In this document: positions 53,621-63,392 of the stretch, piece by piece
Layout of the letters: every line of letters starts with the position of its first letter
How positions within the stretch are numbered: position 1 is the first letter of the stretch
Assembly (NCBI RefSeq): GCF_001971705.1
Contig: NZ_CP019327.1
Coordinates: 1,736,001-1,800,000, forward strand
Source: Natronorubrum daqingense
GTDB lineage: Archaea > Halobacteriota > Halobacteria > Halobacteriales > Natrialbaceae
Direction of reading: 5' to 3'
DNA length: 64,000 nucleotides
Notes under the pieces: generated by a model
Seen by the model: the letters and a program-made list of their open reading frames with translations, nothing else
The model's database searches: none
What the model was told of the DNA's origin: nothing
Position numbers and translations under genes: made by a program

Positions 53621-54139
53621 TTACGACGGGGTCTCGAGCAAGCTATCGACGAGTCGCGTGAACCGATCGACCAGTCGATCGGGCACCGTTGGCGTGATTT
53701 CGGAGAGCAACGGTGCGGTTCGCTCCGGATTCACGAGGACGAGCGAGACCCGGTTTCGCGAATCGTAGCGTTTCTCGACGACATTCTGCTCGAGTAAGTG
53801 ATCGAGGTGATACTCGAGCGTGCTGCGAGCGATGTCGAGGTCCGCAGCGACGGCTTCCGGGCCGACCGGTTCGTGTTCGATGAGGTAGACGACGACCGCT
53901 CGCGTCGTCTCGCGGCGAAACAGTGCGAGGGTCGCGCGCTCCCACTCGTCGTACTGTGGCGGGTAGTAGTGTGTCTGGCCGTACCACTCTTCTCGGACGA
54001 GGTCGCCTGCGTCGGTGAGTCGTCGAATATGATACTGCACTTGCCCCGGTGCGAATTCGGACTGTCTGACGAGTTCGTTGAAGTGAATGCCGGCGTGTTC
54101 GTGTACGTGCGTGCTAATCTGTCGACGAGTGGAGTTCAT
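53621..54139 (-). CDS. double winged-helix transcriptional regulator
   Basis: This 172-aa regulator has two wHTH domains in tandem: HEHAGIHFNELVRQSEFAPGQVQYHIRRLTDAGDLV (~12-50) and EHEPVGPEAVAADLDIARSTLEYHLDHLLEQNVVEKR (~85-125). No metal-binding Cys cluster is present. It lies just upstream of the copper-type operon on the same strand and divergent from a small membrane-protein gene (54352), so it might control either; this is inference. The pair of wHTH plus membrane protein recurs in haloarchaea to my knowledge. Confidence 0.78.
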   Translation of the reverse strand: MNSTRRQISTHVHEHAGIHFNELVRQSEFAPGQVQYHIRRLTDAGDLVREEWYGQTHYYPPQYDEWERATLALFRRETTRAVVVYLIEHEPVGPEAVAADLDIARSTLEYHLDHLLEQNVVEKRYDSRNRVSLVLVNPERTAPLLSEITPTVPDRLVDRFTRLVDSLLETPS

Positions 54140-54351
54140 TGAAATCGAGAGTTGTGTCCGTTTTCAATCCTGTTTCAGGGAGTCGGTCGTATCACCAGCT
54201 AGCACAGCAACGGTGATAACGCCTTTTGATCGTTCCCGACAAGTAAGAACAACGGACGTACCTTCCTGATGGTTGCTCGAGCCGTCACTCGTCGAGTCAC
54301 GGAGTCGACCGAAGAGCATAGATACTCTCCGACACGATGTAGTATCGGTAG

Positions 54352-54771
54352 ATGCACCACTCGAACCCGTTCGATATCGCGTGGTTGGATCCACAACTGG
54401 CTCCGATTTTACTCGCCGTGATCGTCCTCGCCGTCATCGGGACGACGATTCTCTTCTGTGTCGGCGTCGTCGCCTACTCTCGCCGCCGGTCGTTGCGATA
54501 CCTCCTCATTACGATCGTGTTGGGGCTGCTCGTCGGTCGATCACTCATCGGGTTGGGGACCGTCTTCGGCCTGTTACCGATGACGTTTCATCACCTCGTC
54601 GAGCACAGCGTCGACTTTACGATCGCCGTACTCATCCTCTATGCCGTCTATCGAAGCGGCCCCGTTGGGAACACCGAGAGTCAAATTACGTCCGACGGCG
54701 GACGCGACCTCGGGAATAGCTCCGAGGGCAGCGGTAATTCCGGGAATGGCCCCGACGACGACTGGCAGTAA
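54352..54771 (+). CDS. small haloarchaeal membrane protein (DUF7471-like)
   Basis: This 139-aa protein has three hydrophobic segments (LAPILLAVIVLAVIGTTILF, RYLLITIVLGLLVGRSLIG, VDFTIAVLILYAVY). Between them is a basic loop, and the tail is Gly/Ser/Asn/Asp-rich. Function unknown; it resembles a haloarchaeal family found next to a wHTH regulator (DUF7471-like from memory, uncertain). It is divergent from the wHTH gene at 53621, which supports a regulator-target pair. Confidence 0.7.
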   Translation: MHHSNPFDIAWLDPQLAPILLAVIVLAVIGTTILFCVGVVAYSRRRSLRYLLITIVLGLLVGRSLIGLGTVFGLLPMTFHHLVEHSVDFTIAVLILYAVYRSGPVGNTESQITSDGGRDLGNSSEGSGNSGNGPDDDWQ

Positions 54772-54825
54772 TAACCAGGATTCGAGTAGCGAGTAGCGAC
54801 AGCCAGAAATCGGTGAAAGCCAGTC

Positions 54826-55539
54826 CTATGCTAATCGGTCGAGAACGTCACGACCCTCCAGATACGTGAACCCGTGGCGTTGAGCGTACGCTCGAGCGTC
54901 TGCCGGGGTTCGTGCCTCGCCGGTTTCGTCGTCGAGCATCTCACAGACGACGACCGCGGGCGACAGGTCGGCTTCGTCGGCGAGGGCGACGCCCAGTTCG
55001 GTGTGGCCCGCTCGCTGCTCGAGGAGGTCGGGTGCGGCTTTGAGCAAGTGGACGTGGCCGGGGACCCGAAACGTCTCGGCGAAGTCGGTCGCCGTCGGCG
55101 ACGCCGCCGCCTCGCCGAGTGACCGAATCGTCAGCGACCGATCGGTGTCCGTAATGCCGGTGAAGGTGTCTCGGTGGTTGACCGTCAGCGAGAACGACGA
55201 GCGCTCGTCGTAGCCGAGTTCGTGGTCGCCCGCGGCGGGGTGGTCGATCGCGTCGGTGTAAAACGGAAGGTCGAACGCGTCCGCCGTCTCGTGACCGAGT
55301 GCGACGCAGACGAGTCCGCCGGCGTCGTTTCGCATCCGACTCACGGCCTCTGGCGTCACGCTGTCGGCGTGATAGATCAGGTCCGTTTCGCCCTCTCGGT
55401 CGGCCGCGTCGTGAACGAGTACCGGCTCGCCGGCGCGAAGGGACTCGAGCGCGTCGTCGACGGTCCCCGTCGTCGCCGCCGGGTTCGTCTCACCGTCTGC
55501 ACCCGCGTTCGAGCGAGGGCCGGCGTGGTGGCCGGTCAT
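54826..55539 (-). CDS. ribB: 3,4-dihydroxy-2-butanone 4-phosphate synthase
   Basis: This makes the four-carbon unit for riboflavin from ribulose 5-phosphate. The signature [20 protein letters not shown] has the catalytic acidic pair, with [14 protein letters not shown] and the C-terminal [14 protein letters not shown]. The 237 aa fit the single-domain form. The ATG overlaps the ribK stop by 4 bases (ATGA), so the two are translationally coupled. Confidence 0.94.
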   Translation of the reverse strand: MTGHHAGPRSNAGADGETNPAATTGTVDDALESLRAGEPVLVHDAADREGETDLIYHADSVTPEAVSRMRNDAGGLVCVALGHETADAFDLPFYTDAIDHPAAGDHELGYDERSSFSLTVNHRDTFTGITDTDRSLTIRSLGEAAASPTATDFAETFRVPGHVHLLKAAPDLLEQRAGHTELGVALADEADLSPAVVVCEMLDDETGEARTPADARAYAQRHGFTYLEGRDVLDRLA

Positions 55540-56243
55540 CGTCGATCACCCACGTAGACGGTGACGTGATCGTCGTCCTCGAGGCCGAGTTCCTCGCGAA
55601 GTTTCTCCGGGGCGATCACCTCGAGTTGGTCCTCGTCGTGGTGCGTTCGTTCCGGGGCGATGATGTGGGCGTCATCGTAGCGCTCGCCCGTCGCGGTCTC
55701 GATGGTCGCGCGATGGCAGACGGCGGGCCCGTACGTCCGTTCGTCGTCCTCCCAGCCGTCGATCGGAACCGGCTCGAGCGAGGAAATCGCACTGCGTCGG
55801 CGGACGCTGTCCTCGCGAAGGTCGACGTTCAACGTACCGGGGAAGGGCTCGTAGCCGAGTCGGTCCTCGAACTGACTCATGTAGCCCGACAGCGAGATGT
55901 AGTGGCGACCCTCGCCCATGCCGCTGGTGACGGTGCCGTCGAGTTCGATCTCGGAGTCCGTCTCGAAGATGCGACGGTAGTCCTCGTACTCGCCGTGGAG
56001 CGTCTGTTCACCGTCGTCGGTGATCGCCACCCACTGACCGTCACTGACCGTATCGCGCTCGAGTAAGCCCTCGCTCTCGAGGCGCTGGAGGCGTCGCGAC
56101 GCGGTCTGATTCGACGCGTCCAATCGATCCGCGAGGTGAGAACAGGAGATCTTGACGTCGCCTTCGAGACCCCCCTCGAGGGCGAGCAGTTTGAGCACGG
56201 CGAGTTCGTCGTGCCCGACGGCAGCCGCGGCGGTAATTGACAT
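55536..56243 (-). CDS. ribK: CTP-dependent riboflavin kinase with wHTH
   Basis: This archaeal kinase makes FMN from riboflavin using CTP, joined to an N-terminal wHTH that may regulate riboflavin genes. The wHTH covers ~10-70 ([41 protein letters not shown]). The kinase follows with [16 protein letters not shown], the RFK-type loop [12 protein letters not shown] and [15 protein letters not shown] and a C-terminal strand. Start 56243 (235 aa) fits a TATA box 27 nt upstream. ribB follows as the next gene of the operon. Confidence 0.92.
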   Translation of the reverse strand: MSITAAAAVGHDELAVLKLLALEGGLEGDVKISCSHLADRLDASNQTASRRLQRLESEGLLERDTVSDGQWVAITDDGEQTLHGEYEDYRRIFETDSEIELDGTVTSGMGEGRHYISLSGYMSQFEDRLGYEPFPGTLNVDLREDSVRRRSAISSLEPVPIDGWEDDERTYGPAVCHRATIETATGERYDDAHIIAPERTHHDEDQLEVIAPEKLREELGLEDDDHVTVYVGDRR

Positions 56244-56265
56244 ACCACTTGGTTTGAGACACGAC

Positions 56266-56274
56266 CCTAAAAGC
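56266..56274 (-). promoter_or_regulatory. TATA box of ribK-ribB
   Basis: The minus strand reads GCTTTTAGG, centred 27 nt before the ribK ATG at 56243, implying leaderless transcription. Confidence 0.55.
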
Positions 56275-56477
56275 ATACCGAATGTGGCATGCGTAACAGA
56301 ATTGTGAAGGCGAGCGACATCGAGACGCCGCGTCGGTACTTCATCGTCGTGGATGCGGGTGAAAAAGCCATCGGTCGCGGCGGTGTCTGGGGGCCAAACG
56401 GCGTTTCCGAAATTGGCGGGGCAGATCGAACCGATCCGCAACTCGACCGAGATGGACAGATTCGCAACCCGACCGCT

Positions 56478-57503
56478 TCAGTCGCCGACGACCGGATCTC
56501 GCTCCCAGAACTCGCTGCCCTTCTTCAGCTTTGGCACCCAGGTGTCCTTTTGTTTCGCGAGCAAGGCGACGCGGGACTCCGGAACGCCGCGACACTCAGT
56601 GAACTCGGGCATGTACGATTTGACGTCCTCGGCGAACTCGAGGACCTCCTCGTGGTCTGGCATCGCCGACCGGTCGAGACGCCCCTGGGAGTGGCCGACG
56701 TGCATGTAGGCCTTGAGTTCGATAAAGTCCGGATCAGCCTGCTGGTAGAAGCCGGCGTACCAGTCCGGGTGGTGCATGTTCTCGCCCTTGACGAGCGTCG
56801 TCCGAAGGACGGTTCGCGTCTCGTCCTTCTCGGCGAGCACGTTCATCGTCTCGAGTAACTTGTCCCACGCGTCGTCTTCCATCGCGCCGACGACCTCGTC
56901 GAAGGTGTGGCGTTCCGGGGCGTCGACGCTGACGTACAGTTGGGTCGGGTCGCACGCTCTGAGCATCTCGGGACGGGTGCCATTCGAGACGAGAAAGGTC
57001 GTGATGTCTCGGTCGTGGAAGGCGTCGATCAGTTCGGGCAGGTAGGGGTAAAGCGTCGGTTCGCCGTCGAGCGAAATCGCGACGTGGCGTGGCTCCATAG
57101 ACTGCTCGAAGACTTCACGGGGAACCTCGTCGTTGCCGCCAAAGCCCGAGAGGAGACGCTTTTGCAGGTCGATAGAGGCATCGACAACGGCTTCGGGGTC
57201 GTCCCACTCCACGCCGTCCATCTCGTAGGAGTGGCCCTGATGGTCCCGCCAGCAGAAAACGCAGCGCTCGTTACACCGAACGACCGGCGTCATCTGGATG
57301 CACCGATGGGACTCGATGCCGTAGTAGATGTACTTGTAGCACTTCCCCTCACCCCGAAGGGCGTTCGCCGTCCACCCACACGTCTGGGCGGCCGTGTGGT
57401 TCTCGCTGTGATAGTCCGGGCTCGAGACCTGCATCGCCCCGTCGTCTTCTCCTTCCTCGGCGTCGGTCCCAGAATCGACGCCCGTCTCGGCGGAGTTACT
57501 CAT
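56478..57503 (-). CDS. twy1: tRNA 4-demethylwyosine synthase (TYW1)
   Basis: This radical-SAM enzyme forms the tricyclic wyosine base at G37 of tRNA(Phe). The radical-SAM cluster is CNERCVFCWRD, and a second cluster site typical of the family is at CGWTANALRGEGKCYKYIYYG and further Cys residues. AISLDGEPTLYPYLPELID, KGENMHHPDWYAGF and ELKAYMHVGHSQGRL are characteristic segments. The N-terminal ~30 residues are acidic and variable. The 341 aa are normal for archaeal Taw1. Confidence 0.94.
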   Translation of the reverse strand: MSNSAETGVDSGTDAEEGEDDGAMQVSSPDYHSENHTAAQTCGWTANALRGEGKCYKYIYYGIESHRCIQMTPVVRCNERCVFCWRDHQGHSYEMDGVEWDDPEAVVDASIDLQKRLLSGFGGNDEVPREVFEQSMEPRHVAISLDGEPTLYPYLPELIDAFHDRDITTFLVSNGTRPEMLRACDPTQLYVSVDAPERHTFDEVVGAMEDDAWDKLLETMNVLAEKDETRTVLRTTLVKGENMHHPDWYAGFYQQADPDFIELKAYMHVGHSQGRLDRSAMPDHEEVLEFAEDVKSYMPEFTECRGVPESRVALLAKQKDTWVPKLKKGSEFWERDPVVGD

Positions 57504-57600
57504 GTTGTCCTCGCTTGAACGGGCGCAGTCAAAAGCCGTGTGGTGTCTTCGCTGTGAATCGGTGCTCGAGCCACCAACCGAACAACCCGACGTCGGTTCG

Positions 57601-57891
57601 TTAGTCGTGGGGCAGTTCTCCCGGTTCGGCGGGTTCGTCGTCCTCGGAGACGATTTCGCGTTCGAAACCGTACAACACCAGCCCCGTGTTCGCGGTCATG
57701 ATGACGCCCGTCATCGGCGCTGCCGGGACGAAGAGATACAACCCGACGCCGACCGCGAAGGGAGCCGCGACGACGACCGCCCAGAACACCGGCCTCGAGA
57801 TGTCCACGCGCGAGGCGTCCCAGTAGGCCACGCCGAAGAGCGCGACCGTCGTCACGGAGCCAAACACGGCGACGAGGATGTCGACGACCAT
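57601..57891 (-). CDS. small membrane protein of unknown function
   Basis: This 96-aa protein has three hydrophobic segments (VVDILVAVFGSVTTVALFGVAYW, VFWAVVVAAPFAVGVGLYLFV, TGVIMTANTGLVLYGF) and an acidic, Pro-rich C terminus. I do not recognise the family beyond many short haloarchaeal membrane proteins. It is between twy1 and the phosphoglycolate phosphatase gene on the same strand with separate spacing. Confidence 0.62.
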   Translation of the reverse strand: MVVDILVAVFGSVTTVALFGVAYWDASRVDISRPVFWAVVVAAPFAVGVGLYLFVPAAPMTGVIMTANTGLVLYGFEREIVSEDDEPAEPGELPHD

Positions 57892-57935
57892 ACGTCGTAG
57901 TTCGTCGGCCGGAAGAAAAGCGTTCTGAGTACCGC

Positions 57936-58619
57936 CTAGACCGTCCGGCTCACTCGCTCGAGCACCGCGAGCGTTCCGTCCGCGTGGCTCGCCTCGAGCA
58001 CCTCGTCCGCCGCCGCTCGCGCCAGTTCGTCGGCGTTGTTCACGGCGAAACTCCGACCGACGGCCTCGAACGTCGAGACGTCGTTGACCGAGTCCCCGAT
58101 TGCGACGGCCGTCTCGAGGTCGATCCCGACGCGGTCGGCGATCGTCTCGAGGCCGTCGCCCTTGTTCGGCTCGGTGTCCTTGACGTGGTAGGCGTAGCCG
58201 GTGTCGACGACCTCGAGTCCGTGCTTCGCGGCGATTTTGCGCAGCGGCTCGAGGGGCTGGTCACGGTTGACTGCAACTTCGGTCTCGCGCCAGCGGTTAA
58301 CCGTATTCTCCTGGCCCCAGCCGGGCGAGTAGCCGGCCGCACGGTAGTCCTCGACGACGGCCTGTGCAGCCTCCCGGTCGGCGGTGAAGAAGACGTCGTC
58401 CCCGGTGTAGACGACGCCGCCGTTTTCGGCCACCACGAGTTCGGGAATGCCGGCGAAGTGACAGAGTGCGACGGGGTAGGGAAAGGCCTTCCCGGTGGCG
58501 ATGACGACGGGTGCCTCCCAGTCGCGAACGGGGTCGAAGATGCGCGGATCGATTCCCCAGCCCTCGGGACGGGTCAGCGTCCCGTCGATATCGAGCACGA
58601 GCGGCGGATCGGTTGTCAT
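57936..58619 (-). CDS. phosphoglycolate phosphatase (archaeal HAD-IIB)
   Basis: This phosphatase hydrolyses 2-phosphoglycolate, by family. The HAD motif I is LVLDIDGTLTRPEGWGID; other parts are VIATGKAFPYPV (motif II), VAENGGVVYTGDDV, NRDQPLEPLRK and the C-terminal motif IV GDSVNDVSTFE. The cap domain lies between motifs II and III. The 227 aa match archaeal phosphoglycolate phosphatases. Specificity is by family; substrate is not proven by sequence. Confidence 0.88.
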   Translation of the reverse strand: MTTDPPLVLDIDGTLTRPEGWGIDPRIFDPVRDWEAPVVIATGKAFPYPVALCHFAGIPELVVAENGGVVYTGDDVFFTADREAAQAVVEDYRAAGYSPGWGQENTVNRWRETEVAVNRDQPLEPLRKIAAKHGLEVVDTGYAYHVKDTEPNKGDGLETIADRVGIDLETAVAIGDSVNDVSTFEAVGRSFAVNNADELARAAADEVLEASHADGTLAVLERVSRTV

Positions 58620-58720
58620 ACTTGCCTCTGGGCGTGGCGTCGCCTAAAGCGGACGGGTCCTGGAACGGGACTCGAGTGAGCAATATCTACCGAAAGTGAG
58701 AAGAAGTCAGCAGCTTGCGA

Positions 58721-59872
58721 TCAGAACCACGGCACCCAGACCGTGTGCGGGAAGACTCCAACGACGTACAGCAGTGCCACGAGGAACGTTCCGAACACGA
58801 TCGCTGCGGCGGGTGGGTCCACGTGCGTGTCGCCGTGGGCGTAGAAGACCCGCTGGAACAGTTCGCCGAACAGCGCACAGATCACACCGAAGACGAGGCC
58901 GACGACGAGTGCGACTTCCGCGGACTGGGCGGCTAACACCGCACCCTCTTGATAGCTCACGAGGTCCGTATCGTAGAAGTCGCTCCCGCCGAAGTCGTAG
59001 ACTGCCATCGCGGCGGTGCCAGCGGGGAGCGTGATGTGATGGGTGACGGGAACCTTCTCGATACCGAGGTTGAGGAACAACAGCGACGCGGCGCTGATCC
59101 CGAATCCGAGGAACGCACTCTCCGTCATGATCGCAATCCACGCACCGAGGATGCCGACGAAGAGTCCGAGCGTGGCAACGTGACCCCACTTGTACTGGTG
59201 GGGAAGCCACGGTTCGACGGTGAACCGACCAGCGCTCGCCTCATCGCCTCTGTCTTTTTTGTCGGGCGTGATGGCGTCGCCACCTTCGGGTGTCTCGTCC
59301 GTCGCGGCGTTCGAGTCGACGACTTTCGATCCGCCGTCCGCGGACGTGCGGCGTTCCCCGCGTTCGAAGGGACTCATGTCGAGGATACCGCTTCCTCGAA
59401 CCTTGCCGATGATGCTGTATCCGAGGATGAGTCGGTGGAAGATCGCCGAGAGGACGACCCCCATCGCGATCGGATCGTAGGGCATTCCAAGCCCCTCCGA
59501 CGCGACGGTCAACCAGTAGCCGAGGACGCCGAAGAGCGCACCGACGACGAGCACGTCGGGTTTCGTCCCGAGCGCCTGCGCGATGTTCTTCGCCTGATGA
59601 TAGTCGTCTTCGAAGCCGTCCATGTACCCTTTCTTCGCGGCGTAAGCCGTCGCGGCCACACCACCGGCGAAGCTCACTGCGGGAGAAAAGGCCGGGCCGA
59701 ACGCGATCTCGTCCGTAATCGCGCCGCCCCCGCCGGCGATCGCAGACGCCTCGCCGGCGATCACCATGAAGCCGGTGAAGACGAACGCGGGAAGCGGACC
59801 GATCGCCGCGCCGAACGCGCCGCCGGCGAGTGCAGCGATGATGTACGCGAGGTCGGTGAGCGCCTCGATCAT
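58721..59872 (-). CDS. glpK-coupled polytopic membrane protein, glycerol uptake candidate
   Basis: This 383-aa membrane protein has about ten hydrophobic segments and is rich in Gly/Ala, with one cytoplasmic loop at ~170-225 (acidic, Ser/Thr-rich). It is not an aquaglyceroporin (no NPA motifs). Its ATG overlaps the glpK stop by 4 bases, so it is coupled to glycerol kinase; the same pairing is known in Haloferax volcanii, where the homologue is regarded as a glycerol transporter. The His-containing VTHHITLPAGTAAMAVYDFGGSDF stretch is conserved-looking. Function is by context. Confidence 0.75.
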   Translation of the reverse strand: MIEALTDLAYIIAALAGGAFGAAIGPLPAFVFTGFMVIAGEASAIAGGGGAITDEIAFGPAFSPAVSFAGGVAATAYAAKKGYMDGFEDDYHQAKNIAQALGTKPDVLVVGALFGVLGYWLTVASEGLGMPYDPIAMGVVLSAIFHRLILGYSIIGKVRGSGILDMSPFERGERRTSADGGSKVVDSNAATDETPEGGDAITPDKKDRGDEASAGRFTVEPWLPHQYKWGHVATLGLFVGILGAWIAIMTESAFLGFGISAASLLFLNLGIEKVPVTHHITLPAGTAAMAVYDFGGSDFYDTDLVSYQEGAVLAAQSAEVALVVGLVFGVICALFGELFQRVFYAHGDTHVDPPAAAIVFGTFLVALLYVVGVFPHTVWVPWF

Positions 59873-61413
59873 TCTGCGTCACCGTCGTTAGCCCAGCCCA
59901 GCGATCGGTCGACGGCGTCCTGCCAGCGCCCGTAGCGCGCGTCCGCCGTGTCGCTATCCATCTCGGGATCGAACTCGCGGTCGACCTGCCAGTTGTTCCG
60001 CAGGCTGTCGACGTCATCCCAGTAGTTCACCGCGAGCCCGGCCGCGTACGCCGAGCCGAGCGCCGTCGTCTCGTCGACGACCGGCCGGACGATCTCCGAG
60101 CCGATGATGTCCGACTGGAGTTGACAGAGGTAGTTGTTCTTGACCGCGCCGCCGTCGACCTTCAGCGAGCGCATCTTGATGCCCGAGTCGGCTTCCATCG
60201 CCTCCGCCACGTCCCGCGTCTGGTAGGCGATCGACTCGAGCGTCGCGCGAACGATGTGTTCTTTCTTCGTGCCGCGGGTCATCCCGACGATGGTCCCGCG
60301 GGCGCGTTGATCCCAGTGTGGCGCGCCGAGGCCCGTAAAGGCGGGCACGACGTAGACGCCGTCCGTCGAATCGACGCTTCGGGCTAGTTCGGCCGTCTGT
60401 GCCGGATTGTCGATCAGCGAGACGTCCTCGAGCCACTCGACTGCCGCGCCGGTGATGAATATCGATCCCTCGAGGGCGTACTGGACGGGCTCACCGGAGC
60501 GCTGGAAGCCGATCGTCGTCAACAGACCGTGGTCACTCTCGACGGCCTCGTTGCCGGTGTTCATCAGGAAGAACGAGCCCGTGCCGTAGGTGTTCTTGGC
60601 GTCGCCGGCGTCGAAACAGGTCTGGCCGAACAGGGCCGCCTGCTGATCGCCGAGTGCGCCCGCGACGGGAATTTCGGCCTCGAGGAACCCTTCGGGGTGC
60701 GTCGAGCCGTACGTGTCGTCGTCGCTCGAGGGCCGAACTTCGGGGAGCATCTCGCGGGAAATGTCGAACTCCGAGAGGAGGTCGTCGTCCCACTCGAGGT
60801 CGTGGATGTTGTAGAGCATCGTCCGCGAGGCGTTCGTGACCTCGGTGATGTGGTTGCCCGTGAGGTTGTAGATCAGCCACGAGTCGATCGTGCCGAAGAG
60901 CACGTCGCCGCGTTCCGCGCGGTCGCGGATGTCGTCGGGACGCGAGCGTTCCATCTTGATCGGGTCGGCGTTCTCGAGCAACCACTCGGCTTTCGTCGCC
61001 GAGAAGTAGGCGTCGGCCTCGAGCCCGGTCTTCTCGCGGATCGTCTCGACCATCCCGTTTTCCTCGAGCTCCTCGACCCGTTCTGTGGTCCGCCGATCCT
61101 GCCAGACGATGGCGTTGTGAACGGGCTTGCCCGAATCGGCGTTCCACAGCAGCGTCGTCTCGCGCTGATTCGTGACGCCGATCGCCTCGAGTTGCTCGGG
61201 ACTGATGCCGGCCTGTCCGAGCGCCTGCGTGATGACGGTCTTCGTATTCTCCCAGATCTCCATGGGGTCGTGTTCGACCCACCCGGGCTCCGGATAGATT
61301 TGCTCGTGCGTTTCGTATGCGTTCGCGACAACCTGCCCGCTGTGATCGAACACGATAAAGCGCGTGCCGGTCGTCCCCTGGTCTACCGCTCCGACGTATG
61401 TGGTTTCTGTCAC
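59869..61413 (-). CDS. glpK: glycerol kinase
   Basis: This phosphorylates glycerol to sn-glycerol-3-phosphate, the first step of glycerol use. The FGGY-type protein (514 aa) starts YVGAVDQGTTGTRFIVFDHSG. Family motifs include IGVTNQRETTLLW, WQDRRT, GDQQAALFGQTCF, NTYGTGSFFLMNTG, GLGAPHWD and the C-terminal LKVDGGAVKNNYLCQLQSD. It is followed by the coupled membrane protein gene and faces glpA-glpB in divergent orientation, with promoters in the shared region. Confidence 0.96.
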   Translation of the reverse strand: MTETTYVGAVDQGTTGTRFIVFDHSGQVVANAYETHEQIYPEPGWVEHDPMEIWENTKTVITQALGQAGISPEQLEAIGVTNQRETTLLWNADSGKPVHNAIVWQDRRTTERVEELEENGMVETIREKTGLEADAYFSATKAEWLLENADPIKMERSRPDDIRDRAERGDVLFGTIDSWLIYNLTGNHITEVTNASRTMLYNIHDLEWDDDLLSEFDISREMLPEVRPSSDDDTYGSTHPEGFLEAEIPVAGALGDQQAALFGQTCFDAGDAKNTYGTGSFFLMNTGNEAVESDHGLLTTIGFQRSGEPVQYALEGSIFITGAAVEWLEDVSLIDNPAQTAELARSVDSTDGVYVVPAFTGLGAPHWDQRARGTIVGMTRGTKKEHIVRATLESIAYQTRDVAEAMEADSGIKMRSLKVDGGAVKNNYLCQLQSDIIGSEIVRPVVDETTALGSAYAAGLAVNYWDDVDSLRNNWQVDREFDPEMDSDTADARYGRWQDAVDRSLGWANDGDAE

Positions 61414-61721
61414 TGGTATTCACCCCTTCGGTGTCGCCACGCGATGATTTTACTGCTGGTCGCGTGATACTGGTAAACAATATCGACGTTCATTATAAAA
61501 GTTGCTGACCATTACGATTACGAGAAATCGAGACCTGCTCGAGAAGGCTCCAAAATAGCGTATCCTCCGTTTTAACGAACAGTTTCGAAGTCAAACACGT
61601 GTCGGTGTCGCCTCGATTCGAGTACTCGCGACGGTCGAATCCGGCTCCCGTCCGTATGTTATGTCTGTTCGAGGAGCGCCGATAAAATAATGAATCGGGG
61701 TACCTAGAGTCGAACGAAGGG
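61414..61721. promoter_or_regulatory. divergent glp promoter region
   Basis: The 308-bp region between glpK and glpA holds the glpK TATA box (minus ACTTTTATAATG, 61491-61502) and the glpA TATA box (GATAAAATAA, 61681-61690). The glpK element predicts a leader of about 55 nt, unusual among the mostly leaderless genes here. The direct repeats CTGGTATTC and CTGGTAAAC lie on either side of the putative glpK transcription start and are candidate regulator sites. No gene is supported. Confidence 0.6.
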
Positions 61722-63392
61722 ATGGCAGACGACACCGAGGTCCTCGTGCTCGGCGGTGGCTCGACTGGCTGTGGTATCGCCCGGGATCTGGCGATGCGCG
61801 GCCTCGAGGTCACCCTCCTCGAGCGCGGGACCCTGACCGACGGGACGACCGGCCGCATGCACGGCCTCTTACACAGCGGCGGGCGATACGCCGTCTCTGA
61901 TCAGGCCAGTGCGACCGAGTGTATCGAGGAGAACGAAATTTTGCGAGACGTTGCGAGCCACTGCGTCGAGGAAACCAGCGGCTTGTTCGTCCAACGACCC
62001 GAGGATCCCGACGAGTACTTTCAGGAGAAACTCGAGGGCTGTCGCGACTGTGGAATCCCCGCGCGGGTGCTCTCGGGGCGCGAGGCCCGCGAGGTCGAAC
62101 CCTACCTCGCGGACGACGTCTCGCGCGCGATCGAGGTTCCCGACGGCGCGGTCGATCCGTTCCGTCTCTGCGTCGCGAACGCCCTCGACGCGCAGAATCA
62201 CGGCGCACGCATCGAGACCCACGCCGAGGTGATCGACCTGCTGCGTGAGGGTGACGACATCTACGGCGTTACAGTTCGCCACGAGTCAGGACCCGGGAAG
62301 CGAACGCACGACACCCCCGGAACGACCGAGGAGATCACCGCCGAGTACGTCGTCAACGCGACGGGCGCGTGGGCGGGCCAGATCGGAGCGATGGCCGATC
62401 TCGACGTCGCGGTTCGGCCTTCGAAGGGCGTCATGACCATCATGAACGTCCGGCAAGTCGACACGGTCATCAACCGCTGTCGGCCGAAAGGCGACGCCGA
62501 TATCATCGTTCCCCACGAGACGACGGCGATTCTCGGCACGACGGACGAGGAAGTCTCCGATCCGGACGACTACCCCGAAGAACAGTGGGAGGTCGACCAG
62601 ATGATCGACACGCTCTCGGAACTCGTCCCGATTCTCGAGGAGGCCCGAACGATCCGTTCGTTCTGGGGCGTTCGTCCGCTGTACGAACCGCCGGGAACGG
62701 GAACGACGGACCCAACGGACATCACGCGGGACTTCTTCCTGCTCGACCACGCCGAGCGCGACGGCGTCTCCGGCATGACGAGCATTGTCGGCGGCAAATT
62801 CACGACCTACCGCGCGATGGCCGAAGAAATCTCGAACCACGTCTGTGCAAAACTGGGTGTCAGCGCGTCGTGTGCGACCGCCGAGGAGCCACTCCCCGGG
62901 AGCGAGAACATCGAAGCGCTCGAGGCCGGGATGGACCAGTTCGGGCTTCGATCACCGGTCGCTCGCCGAAGCACGCAGCGACTCGGCAGTCGGGCACAGG
63001 AGGTCCTCGAGACGAACGAGGCGAATCCTGTTATCTGCCAGTGCGAGGGCGTCACGCGCGCCGAGGTCTGTGATGCGATCGAGCAGTCGGGTTCGGACCT
63101 GAACGCCGTTCGCATCCGCACGCGCGCCTCGATGGGGAACTGTCAGGGCGGCTTTTGCTGTCAGAACATGGCGAACGAACTCCACCCCACCTACGACGAG
63201 GCGACGGTTCGGGCCGCACTCGACGAACTCTTCCAGGAGCGCTGGAAGGGCGAGCGCCACGCCCTCTGGGGTGAACAGCTCTCCCAGGCCATGCTCAACT
63301 ACGCCCTCCACGCGACGACGATGAACCGGGACCAGGATCCCGCCGACGCGTCGACTGGGTTCGACTACGCCCGATTCGACGGAGGTGCCTAG
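61722..63392 (+). CDS. glpA: anaerobic glycerol-3-phosphate dehydrogenase subunit A
   Basis: This FAD flavoprotein oxidises glycerol-3-phosphate to dihydroxyacetone phosphate. The FAD motif is [20 protein letters not shown], followed by [23 protein letters not shown], the GlpA/GlpD signature. The C-terminal BFD-like [2Fe-2S] domain has [10 protein letters not shown] and [10 protein letters not shown], which distinguishes GlpA from the aerobic enzyme. The 556 aa are normal. The TAG stop is directly followed by the glpB ATG at 63393. GlpB and usually GlpC complete the complex. Confidence 0.95.
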   Translation: MADDTEVLVLGGGSTGCGIARDLAMRGLEVTLLERGTLTDGTTGRMHGLLHSGGRYAVSDQASATECIEENEILRDVASHCVEETSGLFVQRPEDPDEYFQEKLEGCRDCGIPARVLSGREAREVEPYLADDVSRAIEVPDGAVDPFRLCVANALDAQNHGARIETHAEVIDLLREGDDIYGVTVRHESGPGKRTHDTPGTTEEITAEYVVNATGAWAGQIGAMADLDVAVRPSKGVMTIMNVRQVDTVINRCRPKGDADIIVPHETTAILGTTDEEVSDPDDYPEEQWEVDQMIDTLSELVPILEEARTIRSFWGVRPLYEPPGTGTTDPTDITRDFFLLDHAERDGVSGMTSIVGGKFTTYRAMAEEISNHVCAKLGVSASCATAEEPLPGSENIEALEAGMDQFGLRSPVARRSTQRLGSRAQEVLETNEANPVICQCEGVTRAEVCDAIEQSGSDLNAVRIRTRASMGNCQGGFCCQNMANELHPTYDEATVRAALDELFQERWKGERHALWGEQLSQAMLNYALHATTMNRDQDPADASTGFDYARFDGGA

